Assembly: GCF_017347585.1 (NCBI RefSeq)
Contig: NZ_AP024480.1
Span: forward strand, 734,001-798,000
DNA from: Caldicellulosiruptor diazotrophicus
GTDB lineage: Bacteria > Bacillota > Thermoanaerobacteria > Caldicellulosiruptorales > Caldicellulosiruptoraceae
Length of the DNA stretch: 64,000 nucleotides
Reading direction: 5' to 3'
Shown: positions 26,201-33,972 of the stretch, in pieces
Layout of the letters: every line of letters starts with the position of its first letter
Position numbering within the stretch: position 1 is the first letter of the stretch
Position numbers and translations under genes: made by a program
Notes under the pieces: model-generated
Databases searched by the model: none
What the model was told of the DNA's origin: nothing
Seen by the model: only the letters and a program-made list of their open reading frames with translations

Positions 26201-26743
26201 AGTATAGTCCTTTTCAAAAAATCCGCCAATCTTTCCCACCATAACAAAACCATAATTTATTCCAACAGAAAGAAAAAGATTAATATTTTTAGTTTTTGAA
26301 AATTCTTGTGATAACTTTATCATTTCAAGCGCACACTGGACACTTTTTAATGGTGCGTCAATTGGAGAATCTTTTAGTCCAAAAATAATGAGGGCACAAT
26401 CACCTATAAATTTATCTACAATTCCATTAAAATTGTAAACCGGTCTTAAAATATATTCAAAAAATTCATTTATCAAGTTTCTAAGTTCATCAGGAGAAAA
26501 CTTTTCAGAAAGTTTTGTGAAATCCGAAACATCAGCAAACATTATAGCTAATTTTTTAAGTTCTTCTGTTTTAGAATATTCCTGTGATTTTGAAATAAAA
26601 CTGCCACAGTTTGGGCAAAAATTAGCAAAAGAAGGGACTGGATAATTACAATTTGCACAGTACTTGTCAAATTTTATACCACATACAATGCAACTGCTAA
26701 CGAATTTTTCTTGTAACTTGTTTCCACAGTTAAAACAGAACAA
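23267..26743 (-). CDS. Zinc-ribbon / class III nucleotide cyclase / ATPase / TPR signalling protein
   Basis: The large (about 1158 residues) cytoplasmic signalling protein begins with a double zinc ribbon (FCFNCG, CIVCG, CANC, CPNC). A class III cyclase homology domain follows (about 60-240) with both metal-binding aspartates (Asp71 in FADVSDFT, Asp115 in FIGDC), the adenine-selecting Lys111 and Asp185, and the transition-state residues Asn188 and Arg192, so it should be catalytically active and make cAMP. Next is a STAND/AAA-type region whose P-loop reads SSDNCGKH, lacking the first Gly and final Ser/Thr, and whose Walker B reads VVIIENLNLAD. About ten TPR-like repeats fill 650-1150. I prefer the TTG at 26743, placed 8 nt after aaaggtg; an in-frame ATG at 26767 lacks a ribosome-binding site. 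No membrane segment is evident. Confidence 0.82.
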   Translation of the reverse strand: MFCFNCGNKLQEKFVSSCIVCGIKFDKYCANCNYPVPSFANFCPNCGSFISKSQEYSKTEELKKLAIMFADVSDFTKLSEKFSPDELRNLINEFFEYILRPVYNFNGIVDKFIGDCALIIFGLKDSPIDAPLKSVQCALEMIKLSQEFSKTKNINLFLSVGINYGFVMVGKIGGFFEKDYTVLGDVVNTAQRLQTAAPPNTIYVSESIYRETYENIEYSGPIELNLKNKSKVVKCYIPKKVNEQVEYNHIIEVLLHNYTSNVIDRIISKDSDFLVLLSSDNCGKHFIINIIMRHLDKSNIRYYYISLSERYAQKPFYLLSLLILKILNVNYEDSLIIKKNRLISFAEYLFKENLKMAEKCYNYLSLILHLDLSSDFKEFISYMTPEDIMFELFEVITFFLKKVFETEFSVVIIENLNLADKESLDFIVSFISQQQSKPFFIFSTNTELRNFPENYYIRVNELSIENIKKAVQIYFNTKEVDNESLRLLIDISEGKLDYLLETLKWLEVNKFYIVLNDIFKIVLSEKNIESIKTNIILNKIFHVENEILDFLKIAAVYGFRFSSRIIFNILQPSKEPSYLITQAQKLNLIKFVDSVYNSNFPDKIYQFVEPEIVKILLELIPLHIRKNLHLKIATTIEKIVSKEDLAIYYETLFYHYKEAGNFLKGANYLFELAMQYKKRQLINYALKYLYKLLDEIKNINVEDAITLYTSIIEQLASSEKNLGNYEAAISHYTKLLNLYKTDEEKFLLEAEICECYILQSNFEKAKTYLNKLKENYVFEGNIKKSRILYLLCLYKSYIGEPDLQYYINQLEITLKENDDFEQLAQILNIVSYSVYAFTGESKKAFLYLKKALNYANKSKNLLLKAKILTNIGTLYYEEGKSSEAIKYMFDAFELSKILSNRHLQLILLNNIGIINFEKGVLGKALESFLKALSYADEWKLFYEECVSYLNLGELYLEKGDIIESYNSFSQSLDLANKFNFISEKALSLIGLAKVMLEKGNLSAANDLLNEVAKIISDSKENRIELEYILAKTKLDLLKNKVDNAILVIEKAIAITEQLKNPLHKIKTLRMYSTVLRHKGEYISALKNLKVCEKLANQIESSLELAKIYYDIANTYIVLGNEKEFDETIKLAHFWAEKIDSEHNIKSLIDTLLKQSKRG

Positions 26744-26785
26744 TTTTATCACACCTTTAATTAGCATATATGGAAATAATAAATA

Positions 26786-26814
26786 TTGAAAAAAGAAGAC
26801 TGTTGTGAGATAAT
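26786..26814 (+). promoter_or_regulatory. Promoter for the c-di-GMP riboswitch transcript
   Basis: TTGAAA (26786-26791) and GATAAT (26809-26814) are 17 bp apart. The start site would be near 26821, about 50 nt upstream of the aptamer. Confidence 0.55.
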
Positions 26815-26840
26815 AAAAACAAACGATAAATAGTAATTTA

Positions 26841-26849
26841 ATTATATCA
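26841..26849 (-). promoter_or_regulatory. Possible extended -10 promoter for the cyclase gene
   Basis: The minus strand reads TGA-TATAAT (26849-26841), an extended -10 with no good -35. It faces the plus-strand promoter at 26786-26814, so their 5' ends would overlap slightly. Confidence 0.35.
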
Positions 26850-26872
26850 AAATAAATACGATAAAAATAGTA

Positions 26873-26974
26873 GCATATGTCGAAAAGGGCAAACCTGTCG
26901 AAAGGCAGGGACGCAAAGCCATGGGCCTGTCGGAAGGAAGCTTCCTATGGTCGCCAGGCTGCCGAAACATATGC
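26873..26974 (+). ncRNA. Cyclic-di-GMP-I riboswitch (GEMM motif)
   Basis: The aptamer shows the GEMM-I hallmarks in order: aagggcaaacc, a gaaa loop, agggacgcaaagcc, gggcct, a ggaag/cttcc stem, and cgccaggctgccg. The closing helix pairs gcatatgt (26873-26880) with acatatgc (26967-26974). The cagggacgcaaagcc block contains the c-di-GMP-contacting positions. An intrinsic terminator and a strong ribosome-binding site follow, so c-di-GMP should control the secreted-protein gene at 27092 by transcription termination. Whether ligand turns it on or off cannot be read directly. Confidence 0.93.
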
Positions 26975-26996
26975 TAAAGATATTTTTCTTTAGCAT
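26971..26996 (+). promoter_or_regulatory. Hairpin competing with the riboswitch P1 helix
   Basis: atgctaaaga (26971-26980) pairs with tctttagcat (26987-26996). Its left arm uses the last 4 nt of the aptamer's P1 helix, so the two structures are partly exclusive. It is a candidate part of the expression platform. Confidence 0.5.
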
Positions 26997-26997
26997 T

Positions 26998-27034
26998 AAG
27001 GCACCTGGCAAAGTCAGGTGCCTTTTAGATTTTT
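26998..27034 (+). terminator. Riboswitch-associated intrinsic terminator
   Basis: aaggcacctg (26998-27007) pairs with caggtgcctt (27015-27024), followed by ttagattttt. It lies between the c-di-GMP aptamer and the gene, as expected of a regulated terminator. Confidence 0.8.
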
Positions 27035-27091
27035 GTGGTAATTATTTTGGGTGCTATATTGATAGTGCCCGATAAAAGGAGGGTAGAGATT

Positions 27092-27511
27092 ATGAGTTCT
27101 CCAAAACTTAAGAAAATTTCTTTAGCAGTGTTTGTATTGATGTTGTGTTGGACAATAGCTACTTCTGTTGTTATTGCTGAAAATGAGAATCCTGTGTTGT
27201 TCAATGGTAGCTTTACAGTTACAAACGAAGGAGGAAAATTCCAGGTAGGTTTTGTTGAGATTGATTTCAAAAAAAATTCTCTACCTGATGGCATAGACTC
27301 AATTACATTTAATGCTCAAATATATGCGGAAAATGGTAATATATACATTGATTTTTCTCCTGATGCTCAATTTAAAAAAGATGTTCATCTAAGGTGCTTA
27401 GGATATGAAGGCTACATTTATGACAGGTCTGCGGGGATTAATATTTTTGTTAAGCTTAAAAAACAGCAGCTTAAAACAGATCATTTTTCGCGTTTTATTT
27501 GGGCAAGATAA
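27092..27511 (+). CDS. Small secreted protein under c-di-GMP riboswitch control
   Basis: The 139-residue protein has a clear signal peptide (residues 1-29, hydrophobic SLAVFVLMLCWTIATSVVIA). The ATG at 27092 is chosen for its Shine-Dalgarno aaaggaggg; a frame open from 27035 would overlap the riboswitch terminator. The mature part of about 110 residues is beta-rich. The pattern IDFSPDAQFKKDVHL faintly recalls ZU5-like or other beta-sandwich proteins, but I do not recognise a family. It lies between pilus/VWA genes and the GAF/SLH block, so a surface or biofilm function is reasonable inference. Confidence 0.75.
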   Translation: MSSPKLKKISLAVFVLMLCWTIATSVVIAENENPVLFNGSFTVTNEGGKFQVGFVEIDFKKNSLPDGIDSITFNAQIYAENGNIYIDFSPDAQFKKDVHLRCLGYEGYIYDRSAGINIFVKLKKQQLKTDHFSRFIWAR

Positions 27512-27556
27512 TCCCTCTATCCTCATAACCCCTCGAACTCCTAAAAAATAGATTTT

Positions 27557-27595
27557 TGCCCCTCTGGCTTATTAAGAGGGGCATCTTTTTTATTT
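27557..27595 (+). terminator. Intrinsic terminator
   Basis: tgcccctc (27557-27564) pairs with gaggggca (27576-27583), followed by tcttttttattttttaa. It ends the small secreted-protein transcript. Confidence 0.85.
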
Positions 27596-27601
27596 TTTAA
27601 T

Positions 27602-28336
27602 TTATACTTCTATTTGTTCTGGGATATTAAAGCCCATGCTTAAAGCAAGATTAAAATTGAAATTTGCGTCGATATGGATACAATAAACCTTATTCCTTTT
27701 TTCAGGTGGAACAATGTTAGCAAGTTCATTTAATGAAAGATGGGGATTGTCTTCGTGTTGATTTTCAGAACATGTATCTTGATATAAAAAATCAATTTCT
27801 CCATTTAAAAATTTACTAAGGATTAGTTTATTTATTGTTTTAGCGTCTCCGCTATAAAAAAAACAACTTTCTTTTGTTTTAATTAGATAGCCAAAGCAAG
27901 GAATTTCATCAACATGTTGTTGTTTTATTGTTATTATCGTAAGTTTTTCATTGTATATGAAGATATCATCTAATTTTACTAATTCATAGATATTCTTTTT
28001 TATACCCATATTACTTAGTAAAGAAAGGATTAAAGATTCTTCTGGGAAAAAAATCTTAACTTTTTTACCTAACTCATAAAAACAATAAAAAATTAAGTGT
28101 CCTAAAGTTGCGGTATGGTCAGAATGTGTGTGTGTAATAAGAACATTAATTGTTTGATATTTTTCTGGCAATTTAAGTTTATACAAACTTGAAAAAATAC
28201 CTTCACCACAATCAAATATGAATAATTCATTATCAAACTCGAAATAGGCAGAAGTGTTTTTTAAATAAGGATTGAAAGCACTTCCTATACCCAAAAATTT
28301 CAACAAAGGTGTTTTCATTTCAGATTTCACCTTCAT
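27602..28336 (-). CDS. Metallo-beta-lactamase-fold hydrolase
   Basis: This 244-residue cytoplasmic MBL-fold protein resembles RNase Z/phosphodiesterase-like members. The metal motif HTHSDH lies near residues 70-75. The asparagine-rich opening GSAFNPYLKNTSAYFEF and DCGEG near 40 are typical. Further ligands are the Asp in YSGDAKT and the His in YCIHIDAN. The substrate is unknown. A nucleotide or cyclic nucleotide is one possibility, given the partner gene: it lies 5 nt downstream of the GAF/GGDEF-like gene and is clearly in the same operon. Confidence 0.82.
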   Translation of the reverse strand: MKVKSEMKTPLLKFLGIGSAFNPYLKNTSAYFEFDNELFIFDCGEGIFSSLYKLKLPEKYQTINVLITHTHSDHTATLGHLIFYCFYELGKKVKIFFPEESLILSLLSNMGIKKNIYELVKLDDIFIYNEKLTIITIKQQHVDEIPCFGYLIKTKESCFFYSGDAKTINKLILSKFLNGEIDFLYQDTCSENQHEDNPHLSLNELANIVPPEKRNKVYCIHIDANFNFNLALSMGFNIPEQIEV

Positions 28337-28341
28337 TTTCT

Positions 28342-29484
28342 TTAGCTATTTTTTTGCAAATAATTGATAACTTCTTCAATACTTTTTTCTTCATCAGGTT
28401 TTAGTTCATAAAAGTTCCAGGAAAACATTGGTTGAGAATTTTTGACATCATCTGTTTGAATTTTTTCAATAAATTTTCGTTCTATTCTTTTTGCAATCAT
28501 TCGAGCTTTTATTAAATCTACATTGTGAAGAAAAATTATATATTCGTAATCATTAATTTTTACAGGAATATCATAAAGTCTTATTTCGGTAGAAAAAATT
28601 TCATGCAGAATATCTAAAGATTTCATATCTAAATTTTTAACTACTAAATAAACAATTGTTGTAAGAATTTCAGTTACTTTTGAAAGATCATATTGTTTTT
28701 TAAAGAGTTCTATGCCTTCTTTTAAGTTTAAGAGTTTTTCTTTTTTTTCTGGTTGCAAGGATTCAATAAACTTCTGCTGACCACTTACAAGAATATCATT
28801 TAAAACAGAAATGGATTTTTTTACTGATTCAAACATGTTAGAAAGTAGTCTTTGAGTGGTTATAACAGATAAATCATTTTTTTCGTAAGCTTTAATTCTG
28901 TCAATAAGTATTCCTACAAAAGAAGAGATAGCCAAGATTATTTTTATATCTGTTTCTGTATAACTTATGGTATATAATGAGGCGTTGGTTTCATCTAATT
29001 TTAAATTTGATTTTGCTTTTTTATTTATTACTTGCAAAACTCCCAGAAGCCTATTTCGAAAGTCAAATATAGGGGCAGTAACAATGTTTATAGTAACATA
29101 ATGTAAACTTTTGTCAAAAAATTTGAACTGTTTAAATTCATGATTATCAGGTAAGTTTAATGTATCATTGATAACAATAGGTTTTTGAGTTATTGCGACA
29201 TAACCAGCCATGCTTATAGGTGATATAGGCAAAGTATAACCTAAATAAAATTCAAAATTTACAGAGAGATTTTTAGTAGCTTTTATTACAAGTTTATCTT
29301 CTTGCTCTACAGTTTCTTTTAAATAAATGGTTGCACCATCGCTTCCTGTAAGTTCTAAACAGGTGTCGATTGTCATTGATAGGATTTCGTTAATATCTTT
29401 TTCTGCAGAAGAATTAATTATAAAACTACTAAAACGCTCAATAATATATTTAAGTTTTGTAATCTGTTCATATGCTTCAAGCAT
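28342..29484 (-). CDS. GAF-domain protein with degenerate GGDEF-like C-terminus
   Basis: This 380-residue cytoplasmic sensor has an N-terminal helix, a GAF domain (about 20-195; LELTGSDGATIYL near 43-55, LLGVLQVINKK near 140-150), a coiled linker, and a C-terminal domain (about 270-380). The last domain aligns by eye with the second half of GGDEF: LDILHEIFSTEIRLYDI, then NDYEY where GGDEF should be, then IIFLHNVDLIKARMIAKRIERKF. The catalytic Gly-Gly-Asp is missing, so it is not expected to make c-di-GMP. I place the start at the ATG at 29484 (ggtgac ahead of it); a TTG at 29547 would add 21 residues without a ribosome-binding site. Confidence 0.75.
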   Translation of the reverse strand: MLEAYEQITKLKYIIERFSSFIINSSAEKDINEILSMTIDTCLELTGSDGATIYLKETVEQEDKLVIKATKNLSVNFEFYLGYTLPISPISMAGYVAITQKPIVINDTLNLPDNHEFKQFKFFDKSLHYVTINIVTAPIFDFRNRLLGVLQVINKKAKSNLKLDETNASLYTISYTETDIKIILAISSFVGILIDRIKAYEKNDLSVITTQRLLSNMFESVKKSISVLNDILVSGQQKFIESLQPEKKEKLLNLKEGIELFKKQYDLSKVTEILTTIVYLVVKNLDMKSLDILHEIFSTEIRLYDIPVKINDYEYIIFLHNVDLIKARMIAKRIERKFIEKIQTDDVKNSQPMFSWNFYELKPDEEKSIEEVINYLQKNS

Positions 29485-29670
29485 GTTAGAGTCACCATTG
29501 ATGTAATTGTTTATTAAGATTATCTCAAAAATTTGGAGCTGTTTCAATGTATAAAGTGGAAATAAAATTTACATAGATTTGTAATAATATCATAAAATGA
29601 ATCACATAAATATTGGATATAATGTTATTGTATAAAAAATCAACTTATTTTAGAAAGGAGTTGGAGGAGT

Positions 29671-31398
29671 ATGAGATGGTATTATAAAAAGCTGTTGACA
29701 GGTTTTTTTGCAATAGTTTTTATGGTTTCTATTTTTAGCATAGTTTCATTTTCTCAAGAACAATCAAACTCAATCTTTTCCGACCTTTCTCAAAATCATT
29801 GGGCATATAACGCTGTAAAATTTATGGTAGAAAGAGGAATAATAACAGGCTATCCGGACAACACTTTCAGACCAGACAATCCAGTCACAAGGGCTGAATT
29901 TGCAAGGATTATGGTAATTAGCTTGAATCTTCCAATCAGAGTGACAGATAATCCATCCTTTAAAGACGTTCCAAAATACCACTGGGCATATCCATATGTA
30001 GAGACTGCAAAATATTATTTGACAGGTTTTAGAAGTCAAAATGGCGACTACTTTAAACCATCTGATTATGCGGTAAGAGAGGATATGGCAGTTGCACTTG
30101 TAAAAGCAAAGGGACTACAGAATGAAAATGTTGACATGAGTATTTTAAGTGACTACATTGATAAAGACCAGATATCAAAGAATCTTGTTAAATATGTCGC
30201 AATTGCCATTGCAAAAGGTATTATGGTAGGAAGCCCAGTTTCAAATTCTAATCAGTATAAATTTGAGCCACAAGGAATTCTTACCCGTGCTCAGGCAGCG
30301 GTACTGTTGTACAACGTTATTAATGCTCAATCAACTGAAGAAAAAGTTACCTATGACGATAATTCTTCATCAGGTTCTAATCAGAGATATACTTATCCTA
30401 TACCCAATGTCACTGCCTATACAAAGGGAGACAAAGTTGTCCTGATATGGAATAGAATAAGTGATAAAAAACTGAAAGGATACGCAGTTGTTATCTCAAA
30501 GAACAATAGCCAGCCGGGATATCCGCAAGATGGATATCTGACCATATTGTCTGACAGAAATGCTAATTATATAGAGATTGGAGTGAATTCAAAGTATAAT
30601 GGTGGTGACTTTGGAGTTTATGTAAAAAGCGGAGAAGAATATTATTTCAGTGTTACAGCAATCTATGAGGGAAATGTCTACGTAAAAGGCAATGCTGTGA
30701 AAATGAGAATGCCAGTTATACAAAATTATTTTGAAAAGCCGTCTGTAAAATATGAATATAAAGACAATAAATTTGTTTTAAGCTGGCAAAAGATAGACGA
30801 TTCCCGACTTATAGGATATTGGATTGTGATATCCAAAAAAAGTAAAGAACCTAAATATCCGGACAATGGTTATCTTGTGTTTATCAATGACAAAAATACA
30901 GCTCAGATTGTTATTGACAACACAATTCCTTACAAAGGTGGAGATTTCGGTGAGTATTTAAAAGATGGTAAAGAATATTATTTTAGTGTAACAGCTCAGT
31001 ATCAAGATAGACTTATCCCTGGGAATAGCATCAAGGCCGTTTATTATTCTAATTTGGAGATTGCAAAATTAAGACCAAAGTTTCAGGCAAAAATAGTAAG
31101 ATGGTGGGGACAGTCGTATATCAACTTAAGGTGGAACAAAATTGATAACGATAAGCTTCAAGGGTATAGAGTTATTGTATCTGATACTAACTCATCACCT
31201 GACTTCAATAAAGATGGCTTGTTGGCAGTAGTATCAGATAAAAATATTACTTCAATAAATGTCAAAGCAAAGGATAAGTATTTGATCAATGGAGAATATA
31301 AGGAACTTAAGAGAGGCCATTACTATTACATTACGGTTTATGCCATTTACTCAGATAGAATATTGGGCGGTAATGTAATTAGAATAAAGATACCATAA
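29671..31398 (+). CDS. S-layer homology (SLH) protein with three FN3-like repeats
   Basis: The 575-residue exported protein has a signal peptide at 1-28. Three SLH modules (about 33-80, 96-140, 155-218; FSDLSQNHWAY, GYPDNTFRP, TRAEFARIM) would anchor it to pyruvylated wall polysaccharide. Three tandem repeats of about 103-107 residues follow (246-348, 356-458, 469-575). Each starts with a KVVLIWNRI-like strand, has a GYxVxxSxxxxxPxxxxDGYL segment and ends YYFSVTAIY; they resemble fibronectin III but with a longer insertion. Shine-Dalgarno aaaggagttggagg is strong. It is probably a structural or adhesive S-layer-associated protein; it has no catalytic domain. Confidence 0.9.
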   Translation: MRWYYKKLLTGFFAIVFMVSIFSIVSFSQEQSNSIFSDLSQNHWAYNAVKFMVERGIITGYPDNTFRPDNPVTRAEFARIMVISLNLPIRVTDNPSFKDVPKYHWAYPYVETAKYYLTGFRSQNGDYFKPSDYAVREDMAVALVKAKGLQNENVDMSILSDYIDKDQISKNLVKYVAIAIAKGIMVGSPVSNSNQYKFEPQGILTRAQAAVLLYNVINAQSTEEKVTYDDNSSSGSNQRYTYPIPNVTAYTKGDKVVLIWNRISDKKLKGYAVVISKNNSQPGYPQDGYLTILSDRNANYIEIGVNSKYNGGDFGVYVKSGEEYYFSVTAIYEGNVYVKGNAVKMRMPVIQNYFEKPSVKYEYKDNKFVLSWQKIDDSRLIGYWIVISKKSKEPKYPDNGYLVFINDKNTAQIVIDNTIPYKGGDFGEYLKDGKEYYFSVTAQYQDRLIPGNSIKAVYYSNLEIAKLRPKFQAKIVRWWGQSYINLRWNKIDNDKLQGYRVIVSDTNSSPDFNKDGLLAVVSDKNITSINVKAKDKYLINGEYKELKRGHYYYITVYAIYSDRILGGNVIRIKIP

Positions 31399-31406
31399 GA
31401 AGATAG

Positions 31407-31450
31407 AAGGGGCACACTACATTTGTAGTATGCCCTTATTTATATTTTTT
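31407..31450. terminator. Intrinsic terminator, probably bidirectional
   Basis: aaggggcacactac (31407-31420) pairs with gtagtatgccctt (31425-31437), followed by a T-rich run. It lies between the convergent SLH and uracil-DNA glycosylase genes. Confidence 0.75.
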
Positions 31451-31458
31451 TCTAGCAA

Positions 31459-32016
31459 CTATTTTATTTTCTCCAGCTTCTCCTTTACACTTTTTAAATC
31501 TCTGTAAAAATCCTCTCTTTTGCCTGGGTCTCTTAAAAGTGCTGCTGGATGGTATGTAGCCATAATCAAAAAACCACCTTTTTCAAACCATTTTCCTCTG
31601 TCTTGAGTGATTTTAAGGTCTTTGCCAAGAATATATTTCATGGCAGTTGCACCGAGGCAGACAATTATTTTTGGAGAGATAAGTTTTATCTGAGCTCTCA
31701 AAAAAGGCAAGCAGTTTTGAGCCTCCACTTCTGTTGGGACGCGATTGTTTGGTGGTCTACACTTTAAAATGTTGCAGATATAAAAATCTTTTTCTCTTGA
31801 AAGCTCCAGAGAAGTCAAAGCCAAGTCCAAAAACTTTCCTGCTCTTCCTACAAACGGTTTCCCTTGCTTGTCTTCTTCTTCACCAGGAGCTTCGCCAACA
31901 AATACAAGCTTTGCATTTTTGTTTCCATCACCCACCACAACGTTTGTGCGATTTTTAGAAATAGGGCATTTTTCACATGAAAGACATGCATTTTCAAGTT
32001 CTTCCCATGTTAGCAT
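31459..32016 (-). CDS. Type IV (Fe-S) uracil-DNA glycosylase
   Basis: This enzyme removes uracil from DNA arising by cytosine deamination, a frequent lesion at high temperature. At 185 residues it has the family 4 motif GEAPGEEED (about 42-50), the VGRAGK segment, and four cysteines placed for a 4Fe-4S cluster (Cys14, Cys17, the LKC cysteine and the QNC cysteine). The catalytic-loop motif is [11 protein letters not shown] near the C-terminus. Family 4 enzymes are typical of thermophiles. The gene overlaps the end of argD by 23 nt and probably shares its transcript. Confidence 0.94.
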   Translation of the reverse strand: MLTWEELENACLSCEKCPISKNRTNVVVGDGNKNAKLVFVGEAPGEEEDKQGKPFVGRAGKFLDLALTSLELSREKDFYICNILKCRPPNNRVPTEVEAQNCLPFLRAQIKLISPKIIVCLGATAMKYILGKDLKITQDRGKWFEKGGFLIMATYHPAALLRDPGKREDFYRDLKSVKEKLEKIK

Positions 32017-33199
32017 AACTTTTCACCACGTCTTTGAAAATTTCCATAGCTTTATCTATGTGAGTTTTTTGAACAATCAAAGGTGGAGCAAATCTTATAA
32101 CGTTTCCACCTCCGCAGCTGCTTGTCAAAAGTCCGGCTAAAGCAAGCTTTCTTACAAGCTCTTTCACAGGGAAAGAAAATTCAACACCTATTAAAAGTCC
32201 CAAACCTCTGACATCCACAATAAAGTCGAATTGTTCTTTTAGCTCAAAAAGCTTTTGCTTTAAATAATCCCCCATTTTGTTCACATTTTCAATTATATTT
32301 TCTTCTTCAATTATTCTCAACACCTCTAAAGCTGCTCTTGTTGCAAGCAAATTTCCACCAAAAGTTGAGCCGTGTTCCCCTGGTTCAAATGTAGCAATTT
32401 CTTTTTTGCAAAGCATAGCTCCAATCGGCACACCATTTCCAAGCCCTTTTGCAAGAGTAATTATGTTAGGTGTTATATCATACTGCTCAAAACAAAAAAG
32501 ACTGCCACACCTTCCAATTCCTGTTTGAACCTCGTCAATTACAAGCAAAAGGTCCTCTTGTTTGCAAAGATTATAAAGCTTTTGTACAAACTCTTTTGAA
32601 AGCACATTTATTCCGCCTTCTGCCTGAACAAGTTCAATCATAACCGCAGCTGTTTTGTCATCTATAGCATTTTTTATCTTTTCAATGTCTGCCTCAACGT
32701 TTATAAATCCTTCTGGCATTGGTTCAAATGGCTTTTGATACTTTTTTTGACCTGTTGCAGCAGTTGTTGCAAGTGTTCTTCCATGGAAGGAATTTTCAAG
32801 TGTGATGATTTTGTATTTTGAAAGACCTTTTTTGAAAAAGTAGTTTCTCACAAGCTTTATTGCAGCCTCGTTCGCCTCAGCTCCAGAGTTACAAAAAAAT
32901 ACTTTGTCAAATTTAGAAACTTCAGCAAGTTTTTTTGCCAAAAGTGCTTGAGGTTCAATGTAAAACAGACTTGATGTGTGTATGAGCTTTTCAATCTGGT
33001 CTTTCAAGGCAGCAACAAATTTTGGATGGCTGTGCCCCAAATTGCACACAGAAATTCCAGAGATAAAATCAAGGTATTCTTTGTTTTCGCTGTCATAAAG
33101 AATGCATCCTTCTCCTCTTACAAATGCAAGTGGTATTCGATTTCCAAACACGTTTACATAATACTGTAAATCATAAGAGATTATATCATCTAACTTCAT
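31994..33199 (-). CDS. argD: Acetylornithine aminotransferase
   Basis: This class III PLP aminotransferase of 401 residues works in arginine synthesis (and possibly in lysine synthesis as succinyldiaminopimelate aminotransferase). Recognisable elements are [11 protein letters not shown], the [20 protein letters not shown]-phosphate region, [14 protein letters not shown], the [11 protein letters not shown] aspartate loop, and the Schiff-base lysine in [15 protein letters not shown]. ArgD is favoured over ornithine or 4-aminobutyrate aminotransferases by length and motif style, but no other arg genes lie in the window. Confidence 0.9.
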   Translation of the reverse strand: MKLDDIISYDLQYYVNVFGNRIPLAFVRGEGCILYDSENKEYLDFISGISVCNLGHSHPKFVAALKDQIEKLIHTSSLFYIEPQALLAKKLAEVSKFDKVFFCNSGAEANEAAIKLVRNYFFKKGLSKYKIITLENSFHGRTLATTAATGQKKYQKPFEPMPEGFINVEADIEKIKNAIDDKTAAVMIELVQAEGGINVLSKEFVQKLYNLCKQEDLLLVIDEVQTGIGRCGSLFCFEQYDITPNIITLAKGLGNGVPIGAMLCKKEIATFEPGEHGSTFGGNLLATRAALEVLRIIEEENIIENVNKMGDYLKQKLFELKEQFDFIVDVRGLGLLIGVEFSFPVKELVRKLALAGLLTSSCGGGNVIRFAPPLIVQKTHIDKAMEIFKDVVKSYANMGRT

Positions 33200-33252
33200 T
33201 GTTTTGGCCCCTCACTCAAAAGTTTTTAATAATTATACATCAACATTTATAT

Positions 33253-33879
33253 TTATTCAACATCAGCTGACTTTTTCCCTTTGAAAATTTTATAGACAAT
33301 ATAACCTACAATCGCAACAATTATTAAGGCTAATATAAAATAATCAAAACCTTTTAAATGTTCTTCAATTGACTTCCAATTGTCTCCAAGTTTTTTACCA
33401 AGGTACACAAAAAGTAAACACCATGGGAATGAACCAAGGGTTGTATAAAAGCAAAATTTTAAAAAATTCATCTTTGCGATACCAGCAGGTAGCGAGATAA
33501 ATGTTCTTATAACAGGCAGAAGTCTGCTCAAAAATATAGTAATTTCCCCTTTTTTTTGAAAGAATTCTTCTGCCTTTTCAAAATCGTGTTTTGATATAAA
33601 AAAATATTTACCGTATTTGAGTATAAATGGCCTTCCGCCGAAGTACCCTACTACATAGGCTATTACAGAGCCAGCTAAACAACCCAAGGTTGCAACAATG
33701 GTCATGGACAGTACAGTTCCAATTCCTTTATATACGAGGTACCCACCAAGTGGCAGGATGACCTCAGAGGGTATTGGAATACAGGCAGACTCAAGCGTCA
33801 TTCCTATAAATACACCTAAATGACCAAACTGGGATAGGTATTCGGCAATTGAGATAAATATTTGTTTTAAAAGTTCCAT
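33253..33879 (-). CDS. DedA family membrane protein
   Basis: The 208-residue polytopic membrane protein belongs to the DedA/SNARE-associated family, with the signature FxGxxxESACIPIPSEVILPLGG (about 24-46) and FLSRLLPVIRTFISLPAGIAKM (about 115-136). Recent work on the family points to lipid flipping, including undecaprenyl phosphate recycling; that fits the uppP gene only 1 kb away. It is divergent from the neighbouring YkvI-like gene, with ribosome-binding site ggaggaataag. Confidence 0.92.
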   Translation of the reverse strand: MELLKQIFISIAEYLSQFGHLGVFIGMTLESACIPIPSEVILPLGGYLVYKGIGTVLSMTIVATLGCLAGSVIAYVVGYFGGRPFILKYGKYFFISKHDFEKAEEFFQKKGEITIFLSRLLPVIRTFISLPAGIAKMNFLKFCFYTTLGSFPWCLLFVYLGKKLGDNWKSIEEHLKGFDYFILALIIVAIVGYIVYKIFKGKKSADVE

Positions 33880-33972
33880 TACTTATTCCTCCAGAATTCT
33901 TTCATATAATGTTGTAAATTTAAATATCATGTAATTTGAGAAAATGCAAACGTAGCAGGAGAACAACCCAGT

